From the NCBI RefSeq assembly GCF_902499555.1, contig NZ_CABVMM010000007.1, forward strand, positions 186,001-250,000: a stretch of DNA of 64,000 bases, written 5' to 3'. The notes under the pieces are model-generated. The model worked only from the letters and a program-made list of their open reading frames with translations, was not told the DNA's origin and made no database searches. Both the position numbers and the translations under genes were made by a program. Origin of the DNA: Mesonia oceanica (GTDB taxonomy: Bacteria; Bacteroidota; Bacteroidia; Flavobacteriales; Flavobacteriaceae). Positions 26,751 to 36,496 of this stretch are shown in pieces (within the stretch, counting starts at the first letter, position 1; each line of letters opens with the position of its first letter).

Positions 26751-27512
26751 ATGAAAAAACGGAAAGTATTTGTTTTTATATTCATTGGATTAGCCCTTGG
26801 CTTATTTATAATACAGCCCCTGGCTATTTCACTCCACATGTATGACATGCAGGGAGATAATGGCGAATGGTGGAAATACCTGCTTGCTTCATATCAGCAG
26901 GAATTTAGAGTATGGGATTTGGATCAAGCCATAATCAAATTGCTATTTGGACTGCTGGGCATTGCCTTGTCGCTTATGTTTATGGTCAGGCAAAGAATAT
27001 TTCAATTGACCGGAAGAAGAGATAAGCTGGAGGAGATCAGAGAGCTGATTGCGGCAGGAGAAAACCAGCAAGTAGAATTTAAATCTACCTTGAGATGGGA
27101 TTTGAGGCAGTTTAAACCGAATAAGGCTTTGGAAGACGTAATAGCAAAAACAATTGCCGGGTTTATGAACACCCAAGGAGGGCATTTAATTATCGGAATT
27201 GATGATGAAGGTAGTATTCTGGGGCTGGAACAGGATTATGGTACTTTAAAAAAACCTGGCAAGGACGGGTTTGAGCAATATATAATGCAATTGGTGTCCC
27301 TCAAGTTGGGTACCCATTTTTGCACTTTGGTTAAAGTGTCTTTTCACCAATTTGAAGAAAAGGATATCTGTTATGTAAGGGTTCATAAATCACAAAAACC
27401 TGTGTATTTGAATTTGAGTGACCGTTCGCATTTCTTTATCAGAACCGGGAATGGTACCCGTGAGTTGGATATGCCTGAGGCTCTGGAGTATTTGGAGATA
27501 CACTTAAATTAA
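26751..27512 (+). CDS. Membrane-anchored AlbA_2 (Schlafen-like) domain protein
   Basis: The protein has 253 residues. Two hydrophobic helices (about 6-25 and 63-82) are followed by an AlbA_2 domain: ENQQVEFKSTLRWDLRQ near 104, IAKTIAGFMNTQGGHLIIGI near 130, then DDEGSILGLEQDYGTL. AlbA_2 domains are usually soluble and part of DNA- or RNA-binding, Schlafen-type proteins; here the domain is tethered to the membrane and lacks the C-terminal winged helix. Its function is unknown. It follows SHOCT copy 2. Confidence 0.75.
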   Translation: MKKRKVFVFIFIGLALGLFIIQPLAISLHMYDMQGDNGEWWKYLLASYQQEFRVWDLDQAIIKLLFGLLGIALSLMFMVRQRIFQLTGRRDKLEEIRELIAAGENQQVEFKSTLRWDLRQFKPNKALEDVIAKTIAGFMNTQGGHLIIGIDDEGSILGLEQDYGTLKKPGKDGFEQYIMQLVSLKLGTHFCTLVKVSFHQFEEKDICYVRVHKSQKPVYLNLSDRSHFFIRTGNGTRELDMPEALEYLEIHLN

Positions 27513-27536
27513 TATAGACCCTATAAAATTGAAAAA

Positions 27537-27791
27537 ATGATACAGGTATTGGACATAGAAAAAGAAAACTTGATTGCCGCTAAAGTCAATGGTAAAATCA
27601 CAAAGAAGGATATAGAAAAAATCCATCCGCTCATCCACAACATCATCGGTAAATATCATAAGGTGTAAAATGGCATTTGTAGGCGAAAAAAATAGCAGGA
27701 ATGGGTCGCTAAAGCTACTGATTTCTTTACTGGTTCAGAAGTCAAATATTTTGACCTTCAGGATAAAGAACAAGCAAAAAACTGGATATAA
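27537..27791 (+). pseudogene. Decayed SpoIIAA-like gene, copy C
   Basis: The first 43 codons (MIQVLDIEKENLIAAK, KDIEKIHPLIHNII) match the N-terminus of copy D and end at a TAA. In the same frame, after a second stop (TAG where copy D has TGG in KKWQ), the C-terminus resumes as FTGSEVKYFDLQDKEQAKNW and ends at 27791. About 30 codons of the middle are missing. The gene is therefore inactivated by an internal deletion and two stops. Confidence 0.85.
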
Positions 27792-27803
27792 ATAACTAAG
27801 GAT

Positions 27804-30356
27804 ATGAAAAAACTAAAAATCAAAATTCCCGTAATCCTTCCACAGGTGCCAAATGAAAAAGACACTTGTGTGCAAAGGCTCATTGAAGAATTAGAAGCCA
27901 AAGAAGGTCTTGATAAAGTGCATATAAAAGACGATCAGGAAGATACGGTGCCACAATTGTGCTTTCATTACGATCCGGATATAATTTCTATTGACAGCAT
28001 TCAATCATTGGCAGAAAGAACCGGGGCTGAAATTACCGCGAAATATGGACATTTGCTTATAGAGGTTGAGGGGATTAGGCATACCCGGCATGCAAGGACT
28101 TTAGAAAAGAGTCTGCTGAATATCAAAGGCGTTTTGGAAGCTTCCGCCAATGCCGGAGGAATGATCCGTTTAGAATATGATAAACGGGAAACAAGTTTTG
28201 ATGAGATAACTACAAAGCTCGAAAAAGAAAACCTACAAGTTAAAAAAAGCTCCTCTGCTGAGAATAAGGGCTTTAAATCTGCCGAAAAGAATCCTCAAAA
28301 TTTAAATAAAGAAAAGGTAAGGGATATAGAAGAACAAAAGCATAAAGATACTGATCTCCAGAATCATAGAGAAGCGGATAGCCACGGGGCCGGGGAAGAA
28401 CATTCCCACGCCCACGGAGGTATTTTTGGGAAAAACACCGAACTTATTTTTGCTATTATTTGTGGTGCTCTTTTGGGTATTGGTTTTGGTTTGTCCTACG
28501 TAACATCAATACCGGAATGGGTCAGCTTATCCCTATACATAGGTGCCTACTTTTTTGGAGGTTACTTTACAGCAAAAGAAGCCATACAGACCGTAGCCAA
28601 AGGTGGATTTGAAATTGATTTTCTCATGTTGGTCGCAGCTATAGGAGCAGCTATTCTTGGGGAATGGGCTGAAGGAGCTTTGTTATTATTTCTCTTTAGC
28701 CTGGGGCATGCCTTGGAGCATTATGCAATGAACAAAGCACGAAAATCTATAGCTGCACTGGCAGAACTGGCGCCAAAAACAGCTTTGGTTAAGAAAAATG
28801 GTAAAACGGAAGAAGTTGGTATCGAAAAACTCAATATTGGGGATATCATTGTGGTGAAACCAAATAGTAAAATATCTGCAGATGGCGTAGTGGTAGATGG
28901 GCAGAGTAGTGTTAACCAGGCTCCAATAACCGGGGAGAGTGTACCGGTAGATAAAGTTCCCGTAGAAGATGTTGAGAAGGATTACTCAGAGGTAGATGAT
29001 ATTAAAGATGAAAACCGCGTTTTTGCCGGAACGATCAATGGGAACAATACTTTGGAGATTAAAGTTATCAAAGCAGCCAAAGATTCAACGCTTTCCCGAT
29101 TGGTGAAACTGGTTAACGAAGCTCAGACTCAAAAATCGCCTACCCAGTTGCTCACCGATAAATTTGAAAAATATTTTGTGCCGTCCGTCCTTATTTTGGT
29201 CGGGATTCTTTTGTTTGCTTTTTTAGTTATTGACGAACCCTTTAGCGCCAGCTTTTACAGGGCGATGGCCGTATTAGTAGCTGCAAGTCCCTGTGCGTTG
29301 GCAATCTCGACCCCAAGTGCTGTATTAAGTGGAGTGGCCAGAGCTGCCCGTGGCGGGGTATTAATTAAAGGAGGGCGCCCTCTGGAGGACCTGGGGGTTA
29401 TTACCGCCCTAGCCTTTGATAAAACCGGAACTCTAACGGAAGGAAAGCCAAAACTTACCCAAGTGGTGCCACTTGGGGATATTTCAGACAATGAACTTCT
29501 CAAAATAGCAGTAGCCGTGGAAGGTCTTAGTGATCACCCCCTGGCCAAAGCTGTAGTTCGTGATGGAAAAGAGCGTCTGGAAGGCGAGGAAATCCCAAAT
29601 GCCTCTAATTTAGAGGCAGTTCTGGGTAAAGGGATTAAAGCATCATTTGGCAATGATAAAATCTATATAGGTAACCTCGACCTGTACGAAGGGCTTGATG
29701 AGAGTACACCTTCCGAAAAAATAGCTACGAAAGTGCGTGGTCTTGAAGGTGGTGGAAATACAACAATGCTTATACGAAAAAATGAAGAATATATAGGCAT
29801 CATTGCATTAATGGATACCCCTCGTGAAGCCGCCAAGGGAACCCTTAAAAAATTAAAAGAAATAGGAATTAAACGAATGATCATGCTTACTGGTGATAAC
29901 CAGAAGGTAGCAGACGCAGTAGCAGAAGAAATAGGATTGACCGATGCCTGGGGTAGTTTATTACCGGAAGAAAAAGTGGATGCTATAAAAGAATTAAAAG
30001 AAAAGGAATCCAAGGTGGCAATGGTGGGCGATGGCGTTAATGATGCCCCTGCCATGGCAAACAGCACTGTAGGAATAGCTATGGGTGCTGCGGGAAGTGA
30101 TGTAGCCCTGGAAACGGCGGATATTGCGCTAATGGCCGATAAGTTGGAAACCCTGCCCTTTGCCATAGGTTTAAGCAGGAAGGCAAAGGCGATTATCAGG
30201 CAAAACCTTTGGGTTAGCCTTGGTATTGTGGCCCTGCTTATACCTTCAACCATATTCGGCTTGGCAAATATTGGAGTGGCGGTAGTAATCCATGAAGGTT
30301 CGACGCTTCTGGTGGTTTTTAATGCGTTAAGGCTTTTGGCTTATAAAAAAGATTAG
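27804..30356 (+). CDS. P1B-type metal ATPase, SPC/HEG(G/S)T subtype
   Basis: This 850-residue pump has a phosphorylation site D539 in DKTGTLTEG, the SPC metal motif at 495-497 (AASPCALAIS) and HEGST in the last helix pair. SPC with HEGGT-type sequences marks the P1B-4 group, linked to Co2+, Fe2+, Zn2+ or Cd2+ export. The N-terminus has two HMA-like folds lacking the CxxC motif, followed by a His-rich linker (HKDTD, SHGAGEEHSHAHGG) that likely binds metal. Conserved GDGVNDAPA is present. A Fur-family gene follows 35 bases later. Confidence 0.93.
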   Translation: MKKLKIKIPVILPQVPNEKDTCVQRLIEELEAKEGLDKVHIKDDQEDTVPQLCFHYDPDIISIDSIQSLAERTGAEITAKYGHLLIEVEGIRHTRHARTLEKSLLNIKGVLEASANAGGMIRLEYDKRETSFDEITTKLEKENLQVKKSSSAENKGFKSAEKNPQNLNKEKVRDIEEQKHKDTDLQNHREADSHGAGEEHSHAHGGIFGKNTELIFAIICGALLGIGFGLSYVTSIPEWVSLSLYIGAYFFGGYFTAKEAIQTVAKGGFEIDFLMLVAAIGAAILGEWAEGALLLFLFSLGHALEHYAMNKARKSIAALAELAPKTALVKKNGKTEEVGIEKLNIGDIIVVKPNSKISADGVVVDGQSSVNQAPITGESVPVDKVPVEDVEKDYSEVDDIKDENRVFAGTINGNNTLEIKVIKAAKDSTLSRLVKLVNEAQTQKSPTQLLTDKFEKYFVPSVLILVGILLFAFLVIDEPFSASFYRAMAVLVAASPCALAISTPSAVLSGVARAARGGVLIKGGRPLEDLGVITALAFDKTGTLTEGKPKLTQVVPLGDISDNELLKIAVAVEGLSDHPLAKAVVRDGKERLEGEEIPNASNLEAVLGKGIKASFGNDKIYIGNLDLYEGLDESTPSEKIATKVRGLEGGGNTTMLIRKNEEYIGIIALMDTPREAAKGTLKKLKEIGIKRMIMLTGDNQKVADAVAEEIGLTDAWGSLLPEEKVDAIKELKEKESKVAMVGDGVNDAPAMANSTVGIAMGAAGSDVALETADIALMADKLETLPFAIGLSRKAKAIIRQNLWVSLGIVALLIPSTIFGLANIGVAVVIHEGSTLLVVFNALRLLAYKKD

Positions 30357-30391
30357 ATCCGGACTTAGACTGTTTTTCGAAAGAATATAAA

Positions 30392-30820
30392 ATGACAAAA
30401 ACGGAAAAAAAATTATCGTCAAAAGGGATACGTCCCACTGAAATGAGGTTGAAAATTTACAAATACCTCAAAAGGAAAACTTATGCAGTAAGTTTAAATG
30501 AAATGCAAAAAGTCTTTATCAATAAAAATATCAAAACAGCCAATAAGACCACTTTCTACAGGGCGATAAAGCTCTTTGAGAAAAAAAGCATGGTGCACCA
30601 AATTGACGATGGAACTGCTTTTGCAAAATATGCGATTTCCGATGAAAACGCCAAAGGTAAACACAGTACAGATTTACATATGCACTTTCATTGTACCAAT
30701 TGTAAGAAAACAATCTGTTTACCAAATAAAATATCGGAAGAGAGTTTGCCAAACCAGTATGAGGTGAACGATGTGAACCTAGTTTTAAAAGGGATATGTA
30801 AAAACTGTAGTAAAAAATAA
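30392..30820 (+). CDS. Fur-family metal-responsive repressor (copy 2)
   Basis: The protein has 142 residues with a winged helix (KGIRPTEMRLKIYKYLKRK, then TTFYRAIKLFEKKSMVHQ) and the zinc pairs CTNC and CKNC. It is a paralogue of the repressor at 24379-24801, each copy standing next to one metal exporter. It probably controls the P1B ATPase just upstream; this is inferred from position. Confidence 0.88.
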   Translation: MTKTEKKLSSKGIRPTEMRLKIYKYLKRKTYAVSLNEMQKVFINKNIKTANKTTFYRAIKLFEKKSMVHQIDDGTAFAKYAISDENAKGKHSTDLHMHFHCTNCKKTICLPNKISEESLPNQYEVNDVNLVLKGICKNCSKK

Positions 30821-30909
30821 TAGGTGGGAGTGCCTTAAGCCTGAATCCCAGCCCCCAATGGTCAAGCTTAAGGTTTTTTCCACCGTAACTAACTTAAAAA
30901 AATGTGAAT

Positions 30910-32313
30910 ATGGAAAAATTTGATGTAACTATAATAGGATCTGGCCCGGGCGGGTATGTAAGTGCGATCCGTTGCGCCCAATTAGGATTAAAAGTAGCCA
31001 TTATTGAAAGGTACAACACGCTTGGCGGCACCTGCCTTAACGTGGGCTGTATCCCGTCAAAAGCCTGGTTGGAAGCCTCTGAGCATTATTACAAACTCAA
31101 GCATCAATTCGAAAATTTTGGGATTGATGTTAAAGAGGCCAATGTCGATATCCTGAAAATGAACCAAAGGGTTCAGGATGTGGTACAGGAAATCATCAAT
31201 GGTGTTGATTATCTGATGAAAAAGAACAAGGTTGCCGTCTATCAAGGCCACGGCACCATCAAGGACAAAAACACGATTGAGATTAAGGGCGGGGACAAAA
31301 CGGAAACCATAACAACCGATAAAATCATCATTGCCACAGGGTCCAAACCCGCTTCACTGCCCAATATTAAAATAGACAAAAAGCGTATCATCTCTTCCAC
31401 CGAAGCCCTTGCCCTACAGGAAATCCCCAAGCACTTAATGGTCGTTGGGGGTGGCGTTATCGGTGTTGAGATAGGTTCCGTATTCGCCCGCCTGGGTTCA
31501 AAGGTTTCCATAGTAGAATATTTTGATAGCCTTATCGCCACTATGGACGGCGCACTGGGACATCAATTGCACCGTTCCCTTAGAAAACAGGGAATTGATT
31601 TTTATTTGGAACATAAGGTGACAAACGCAACGGCAACTGAGGATAAAGTAGAATTGAAAGCGGAAAATCTTTCCGATAAAGAAGAAATGAGTTTAGATGG
31701 CGATTACTGTCTTATGGCCATTGGCCGAAAACCATACACCGCCAGTTTAGGGCTTGAAAATATAGGAGTGGAAACCAATGAGAAAGGACAGATAACGGTA
31801 GATAAAAACCTTGAAACCAATGTCAAGGGTGTGTATGCCATTGGGGATGTAATCCGGGGGGCAATGCTTGCCCATAAAGCCAGTGAAGAAGGCGTTTTTG
31901 TAGCCGAAAGCATAGCAGGTCAAAAGCCACATATCAATTATTCCCTTATCCCAAATATCGTGTACACCCAGCCTGAGGTCGCCGGTGTAGGCTTGACGGA
32001 AGAAGAACTGAAGAAGACCAATAGAAGTATAAAAACGGGCTCTTTTCCCTATAAGGCAAACGCACGGGCGAAGATAAGTATGGATACGGATGGTTTTATC
32101 AAGGTAATCGCAGATAAGGAAACCGATGAGATATTGGGCGTGCATATGATAGGCCCTCGCATAGCAGACAGTTATACCGAAGCGGTGGTAGCGATGGAAT
32201 TTAGGGCGGCTGCCGAGGATATTGCAAGAATGTCACACGGTCACCCCACATTTTCCGAGACCTTTAAGGAGGCCTGTCTGGCAGCTACCGAAGACAGGGC
32301 GTTGCATATTTAA
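30910..32313 (+). CDS. lpdA: Dihydrolipoyl dehydrogenase (accessory copy)
   Basis: From ATG 30910 the protein has 467 residues (a GTG at 30904 adds two). It has an FAD Rossmann motif (DVTIIGSGPGGYVSAIRCAQ), the redox disulfide CLNVGC, an NAD motif (VVGGGVIGVEIGSVF) and the catalytic HPTFSE pair near the C-terminus, all intact. It oxidises dihydrolipoamide. No E1/E2 genes are nearby, so this extra copy in a metal island more likely provides reducing power or stress protection; this is inference. Confidence 0.93.
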   Translation: MEKFDVTIIGSGPGGYVSAIRCAQLGLKVAIIERYNTLGGTCLNVGCIPSKAWLEASEHYYKLKHQFENFGIDVKEANVDILKMNQRVQDVVQEIINGVDYLMKKNKVAVYQGHGTIKDKNTIEIKGGDKTETITTDKIIIATGSKPASLPNIKIDKKRIISSTEALALQEIPKHLMVVGGGVIGVEIGSVFARLGSKVSIVEYFDSLIATMDGALGHQLHRSLRKQGIDFYLEHKVTNATATEDKVELKAENLSDKEEMSLDGDYCLMAIGRKPYTASLGLENIGVETNEKGQITVDKNLETNVKGVYAIGDVIRGAMLAHKASEEGVFVAESIAGQKPHINYSLIPNIVYTQPEVAGVGLTEEELKKTNRSIKTGSFPYKANARAKISMDTDGFIKVIADKETDEILGVHMIGPRIADSYTEAVVAMEFRAAAEDIARMSHGHPTFSETFKEACLAATEDRALHI

Positions 32314-32410
32314 AGTTGACCTAACAGTAAGTTCTTAAAAATTAAGACGCTACTGAGCTTTTTGAAATATTAAGGTTTAAGTAATGAACTCAAAAAACAG
32401 ATAAGATAAA

Positions 32411-33760
32411 ATGGGGCAATCAGTTCGAAATCAATCCACTATTGGGTATATCAGGGAAACGGCAACAAAGTTCCTCGACAGGGAAACAGCTGGGGGGATT
32501 TTTTTAATAATTGCTACTATAGTTGCCCTTCTTTTAGCTAATTCAAAGTGGGCAGGTGCCTATCATCATTTTCTTGGCGATGAATTGCTTTTTGAATTTT
32601 CCGAGCATCTTAGTTTTGGGCTAACAATTGAAGAATGGATCAATGATGGCCTAATGGCAATTTTCTTTTTGGTTGCCGGCCTTGAATTGAAGAGGGAGGT
32701 TATGGTGGGGGAATTATCTTCAATTAAAAAAGCCTCAGCCCCATTGTTGGCAGCTTTAGGTGGCATGGCAGTTCCGGCCCTCATTTTTATTAGCCTAAAT
32801 TTAGGCACTGAAAATATAAAGGGTTGGGGCATCCCTATGGCTACCGATATCGCATATTCACTAGGGATTATTGGCCTACTGGGAAAAAATGTCCCCAGGC
32901 AGTTAAAAACATTTTTAATAGCCCTCGCTATTGCTGACGATATAGGTGCCATATTGGTGATAGCATTGTTTTATAGCAACGAGTTGAGCTGGATATACCT
33001 TGGATCGGGCATGGGGGCATTTGGGTTATTATTATTAATGAATTGGACTGGGATCAAAAATTTGATTTGGTATATTATTATTGGGATCATCTTATGGTAT
33101 TGCTTCCTTAATTCGGGGATCCATCCAACTATTGCGGGAGTACTTTTTGCCATTACCATTCCAATAGTGCCCAAATTAGACAGTAAAATATTAAAAGAAA
33201 GGACCGCCACAAACGTTACTAATCTTGAGAAAACAGAGCTGGAAAAATTAAATCCTCTTCAGGATAAAAAACAACAAATAATTTTAAAAGCTATTAAAAC
33301 AGATACTGAGAATTCAAGGCCTCCTTTGCTCAAACTGGAAAATTCCCTTGTTGATTTCAATGCTTTCTTTATCATTCCAATTTTTGCAGTCGCGAATGCG
33401 GGAGTAAAGCTCGATGTAAATTTAATTGAGGTTGTTTCCGGTTCTTTAGGGCTGGGGATCCTTTTGGGATTAGCTATTGGGAAAGTAACAGGGATTGGTA
33501 TTTTTACATTGATCGGGCAAAAACTTGGAGTTTCCGAATTACATATTACACTAAACTGGAAACATATAATTGGAATTGGTATGATCGCGGGAATTGGCTT
33601 TACCATGTCCCTTTTTATTACCAATCTCGCATTTAATGATCAGGAATTGATTAAAATTTCGAAAATAAGCATTTTGATAGCTTCATTACTTGCAGCTATT
33701 GGCGGTGCGGTAATTCTCTTATTAACTTCCAATAAAGGAAGGAAAAATATAGTTAAGTGA
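32411..33760 (+). CDS. nhaA: Na+/H+ antiporter NhaA
   Basis: The protein has 449 residues and about 12 predicted helices. Conserved NhaA elements are visible: WINDGLMAIFFLVAGLELKRE near 76, GWGIPMATDIAYSLG near 140 and the paired aspartates in ALAIADDIGAILVIA near 172 (substrate/proton site). The C-terminal half has GIGFTMSLFITNLAF. It exchanges Na+ for H+. The stop codon is one base before the CDF gene start, so they are co-transcribed. Confidence 0.95.
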   Translation: MGQSVRNQSTIGYIRETATKFLDRETAGGIFLIIATIVALLLANSKWAGAYHHFLGDELLFEFSEHLSFGLTIEEWINDGLMAIFFLVAGLELKREVMVGELSSIKKASAPLLAALGGMAVPALIFISLNLGTENIKGWGIPMATDIAYSLGIIGLLGKNVPRQLKTFLIALAIADDIGAILVIALFYSNELSWIYLGSGMGAFGLLLLMNWTGIKNLIWYIIIGIILWYCFLNSGIHPTIAGVLFAITIPIVPKLDSKILKERTATNVTNLEKTELEKLNPLQDKKQQIILKAIKTDTENSRPPLLKLENSLVDFNAFFIIPIFAVANAGVKLDVNLIEVVSGSLGLGILLGLAIGKVTGIGIFTLIGQKLGVSELHITLNWKHIIGIGMIAGIGFTMSLFITNLAFNDQELIKISKISILIASLLAAIGGAVILLLTSNKGRKNIVK

Positions 33761-33761
33761 T

Positions 33762-34562
33762 ATGGGAGAAATGAACAAAAGTACTTTTATAGTAAGTCAA
33801 ATGGACTGTCCTTCAGAAGAACAGATGATCCGGATGAAATTGGAATCTTATGCTCAAGTGAAATATTTGGATTTTGATATACCCAATCGAAAACTTGAAG
33901 TATATCACCTTGAAGGGAATGAGGAAATCAAAGCCTCGATTTCAGAATTAAAATTAGGTGATAAATTTATGGGGACCGAAGAAGCCGAGCCTCCCGTAAT
34001 AGAAGACCAATCCAAACAGAAAACAATCCTTTGGTGGGTCCTGGGGATAAATTTCGGCTTTTTCATTATCGAAATGACCACGGGGTGGATTTCTTCTTCT
34101 ATGGGCCTAATTGCAGATTCTTTGGATATGCTGGCAGATTCGATAGTATATGCGCTAAGTTTATTTGCAGTAGGTGGTGCCATTTCCAGAAAAAAGAAGG
34201 TGGCAAAATTCAGCGGCTACTTTCAAATTGCATTGGCAACACTTGGTTTTGCAGAGGTATTAAGAAGGTTTTTTACAAGTAGTGAAACACCAATGTTCGA
34301 ATGGATGATCATAGTTTCCATTTTAGCCTTACTGGGGAACCTTATTTCGCTCTGGTTGATAAATAAGGCCAAAAGTAAGGAGGCGCATATGCAGGCCAGT
34401 GCTATTTTTACGTCCAATGATATCATCGTAAACGGCGGGGTGATACTGGCCGGGGTGCTGGTCTATTTTCTGGATAGCAAATGGCCCGATTTGGTAATTG
34501 GCGGCATCGTTTTCACGTTTGTAATGCGGGGCGCCATAAGAATTTTAAAATTATCTAAATAA
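33762..34562 (+). CDS. CDF-type cation transporter with N-terminal HMA-like domain
   Basis: The protein has 266 residues. The first 85 form an HMA-like domain with MDCPSEEQMI, where only one Cys remains of the CxxC. The rest has four to six helices typical of cation diffusion facilitators: MGLIADSLDMLADSIVYALS near 112 with the conserved Asp pair, and FTSNDIIVNGGVILAG near 210. It is shorter than standard CDF exporters, lacking the C-terminal cytoplasmic domain. Expected to export Zn2+, Cd2+ or Co2+. It is followed by lspA. Confidence 0.85.
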   Translation: MGEMNKSTFIVSQMDCPSEEQMIRMKLESYAQVKYLDFDIPNRKLEVYHLEGNEEIKASISELKLGDKFMGTEEAEPPVIEDQSKQKTILWWVLGINFGFFIIEMTTGWISSSMGLIADSLDMLADSIVYALSLFAVGGAISRKKKVAKFSGYFQIALATLGFAEVLRRFFTSSETPMFEWMIIVSILALLGNLISLWLINKAKSKEAHMQASAIFTSNDIIVNGGVILAGVLVYFLDSKWPDLVIGGIVFTFVMRGAIRILKLSK

Positions 34563-34607
34563 TGCAAATATATGTTGCACAAGACGTTGGGCAAGAATAA
34601 GGAAATT

Positions 34608-35288
34608 ATGAATAAAAGTAGTGTAGCATTATTAATTTTACTGTTGTTGGTAATAGACCAGGCCATAAAGATTTATGTGAAGACCCATTTTTATTATGGC
34701 GAGGAATATTTTGTGTTTGGCCTGGATTGGTTTCGCTTACATTTTTTGGAGAATGCCGGCATGGCCTGGGGCTTTAAATTTGGCGAAGGTTATCTGGCCA
34801 AATTTGTTTTAATACTATTTCGCTTCGTAGCCGTTATTTGGGGGACCTTTTATATCAAAAAGATGATACGTGAAGGATATGCAAAAGTCTTTATAATCTG
34901 TGCCGCATTTATATACGCAGGTGCATTGGGCAATTTGATTGACGGTGCATTTTACGGACTGATTTTTGAAAAAAGTGATCCCGCACTTCGCAATATTGCA
35001 GAAATATTCTCCTCAGGCGGTGGTTATGCCGGATTTTTAAATGGCAATGTGGTGGATATGTGGTACTTCCCTATTATTGATACAAGGCTTCCGGAATGGC
35101 TGCCATTATGGGGAGGTAATGAATTTACTTTTTTCGACCCTGTATTCAATACCGCAGATGTTTGGATTAGCACGGGAGTGATTTTACTCCTGATCTTTCA
35201 AAGCCAACAAAAAAAAGACCAGAAAATATCGGATAAGAAAAAGTTGAAATATACTGAAAGTAACAGGACAATTATAAAAATCGATTAG
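34608..35288 (+). CDS. lspA: Lipoprotein signal peptidase LspA (island copy)
   Basis: From ATG 34608 the protein has 226 residues; an upstream ATG at 34572 adds 12. Four helices and the two catalytic-Asp motifs are visible: GALGNLIDGAFYG and the FNTADVWISTG segment. A 35-residue insertion separates them, making it longer than housekeeping LspA (about 160-200). It cleaves prolipoprotein signal peptides in the inner membrane. An LspA next to metal exporters recalls pbrC in lead-resistance operons. It lies between a CDF exporter and a CaCA exchanger. Confidence 0.88.
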   Translation: MNKSSVALLILLLLVIDQAIKIYVKTHFYYGEEYFVFGLDWFRLHFLENAGMAWGFKFGEGYLAKFVLILFRFVAVIWGTFYIKKMIREGYAKVFIICAAFIYAGALGNLIDGAFYGLIFEKSDPALRNIAEIFSSGGGYAGFLNGNVVDMWYFPIIDTRLPEWLPLWGGNEFTFFDPVFNTADVWISTGVILLLIFQSQQKKDQKISDKKKLKYTESNRTIIKID

Positions 35289-35290
35289 TT

Positions 35291-36289
35291 ATGAACGCTT
35301 GGCTTTGGGTAGTAGTATTGGGATTGGCAGCTTGGGCTGCCCATTGGGGTGCTGATCAACTCCTTACCCCTTTAAAGATGCTGCGCAAACAATGGGGGCT
35401 TACTGCTTCTGCAGGGGCAGCTTTCCTGGCTATTGTAACAGCGAGCCCTGAAGTGGCGATAAATATTACGAGCGCCGCCCGTGGGGTATCTGATATCGGG
35501 TTGGGGAATTTGCTTGGTTCCAATATCATTTCCATTCCGCTCATGGTAACCATTGCATACTTTGCTTCCAGAAGAAAGTTTAAAAACAATAAGGAGCATC
35601 AAAAACATTTGGATGCCAACCTGCTGGCCCTGAACAAACGTTCCGTCTCGGTATTATCTATCCCCTATCTGGTAATTATCGGGTTGGTGGCTATATTAAC
35701 GCTTCCCAAAGCCTGGCGTGGATTACAACCCATTGATGGGTGGATCATGCTGGCTGCCTATGCGGCTTTTTTAACGCATGCCATTATAAAAGGCAGGGAA
35801 AAGGGTCAGAAGGTAGAATGGGATAAAAAGAAAATATGGCTTTCGGTTGCAGGGGCCCTGGCCATAGCCGTGGGGGCTTTTTTTATTGTAAAAGCTACCG
35901 AAAATATTGTTTCGGCACTGAATATTTCCGAAATTGTTGGAGGGTTGTTTATCACCGGAATTATGACTACCGCCCCTGAAATATTCAAAACATGGAGTGT
36001 GGTAAAGGGAGGTGAAGTGACTGCGGGTACCACCAGTGTGATTGCAGATAATGCCGTTACCATGACAGTGGCATTTTTCCCCCTGGCACTGGTAACGACC
36101 CCAATCGAAGATTTCCAGTTGTTTTGGGTCAACCTGGCTTTTGTAGGACTGATGCCGCTTTTATATTCAGTATTTGTCCATCAAAGCAAGGAACTTCACG
36201 GGTTCAGCAGATGGCAGATATTCGTTTTCGATGCAGCGTATATTGTATATCTTTTAACTATGGTGTTTTTTGTTCTAAAACTATTTTAA
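35291..36289 (+). CDS. CaCA-family sodium/calcium-type exchanger
   Basis: The protein has 332 residues, about ten helices and two alpha-repeats. The first is TASPEVAINITSAARGVSDIG and GNLLGSNI (about 49-80); the second is ITGIMTTAPEIFKTWSVVKG (about 225-245). These are variants of the CaCA G(S/N)xxPE motif. It would exchange Ca2+ or another cation for Na+ or H+ in the inner membrane. The start codon is 2 bases after lspA, which suggests coupling. Confidence 0.82.
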   Translation: MNAWLWVVVLGLAAWAAHWGADQLLTPLKMLRKQWGLTASAGAAFLAIVTASPEVAINITSAARGVSDIGLGNLLGSNIISIPLMVTIAYFASRRKFKNNKEHQKHLDANLLALNKRSVSVLSIPYLVIIGLVAILTLPKAWRGLQPIDGWIMLAAYAAFLTHAIIKGREKGQKVEWDKKKIWLSVAGALAIAVGAFFIVKATENIVSALNISEIVGGLFITGIMTTAPEIFKTWSVVKGGEVTAGTTSVIADNAVTMTVAFFPLALVTTPIEDFQLFWVNLAFVGLMPLLYSVFVHQSKELHGFSRWQIFVFDAAYIVYLLTMVFFVLKLF

Positions 36290-36292
36290 AAA

Positions 36293-36478
36293 ATGAAGGA
36301 GGATTTATTTAAGGATTACCAGGAGAGGCTTAATGTGCTGGATGAAAATATTAGAGCAGTAGCATTAAAATATGCAAGGGATTTCTATTTGAACAAAAAT
36401 TGTTCAAAAGAAGAGGCTATTGAGCGTGGCATCGTAAAGGCAGAGATGGAAAAAAGGAATTTAGATAGAAATGGATAA
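36293..36478 (+). CDS. Small charged protein, paralogue of 37823-37999
   Basis: The protein has 61 residues, highly charged and helical, with no signal peptide. The core ALKYARDFYLNKNCSKEEAI followed by GIVKAEMEKRN resembles ALEIAKSLVIEKNYTKGNAI and GIMKAEEWFY in the small gene at 37823-37999. The two flank an APC permease, so they may be its regulatory or assembly partners. I do not recognise the family. It starts 3 bases after the exchanger gene. Confidence 0.6.
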   Translation: MKEDLFKDYQERLNVLDENIRAVALKYARDFYLNKNCSKEEAIERGIVKAEMEKRNLDRNG

Positions 36479-36496
36479 TATATTACTAATAGTATT

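Noticed and set aside
29663..30253. 196-codon minus-strand frame inside the P1B ATPase
   Set aside because: Ser/Ala-rich translation antisense to conserved ATPase motifs; typical shadow frame.
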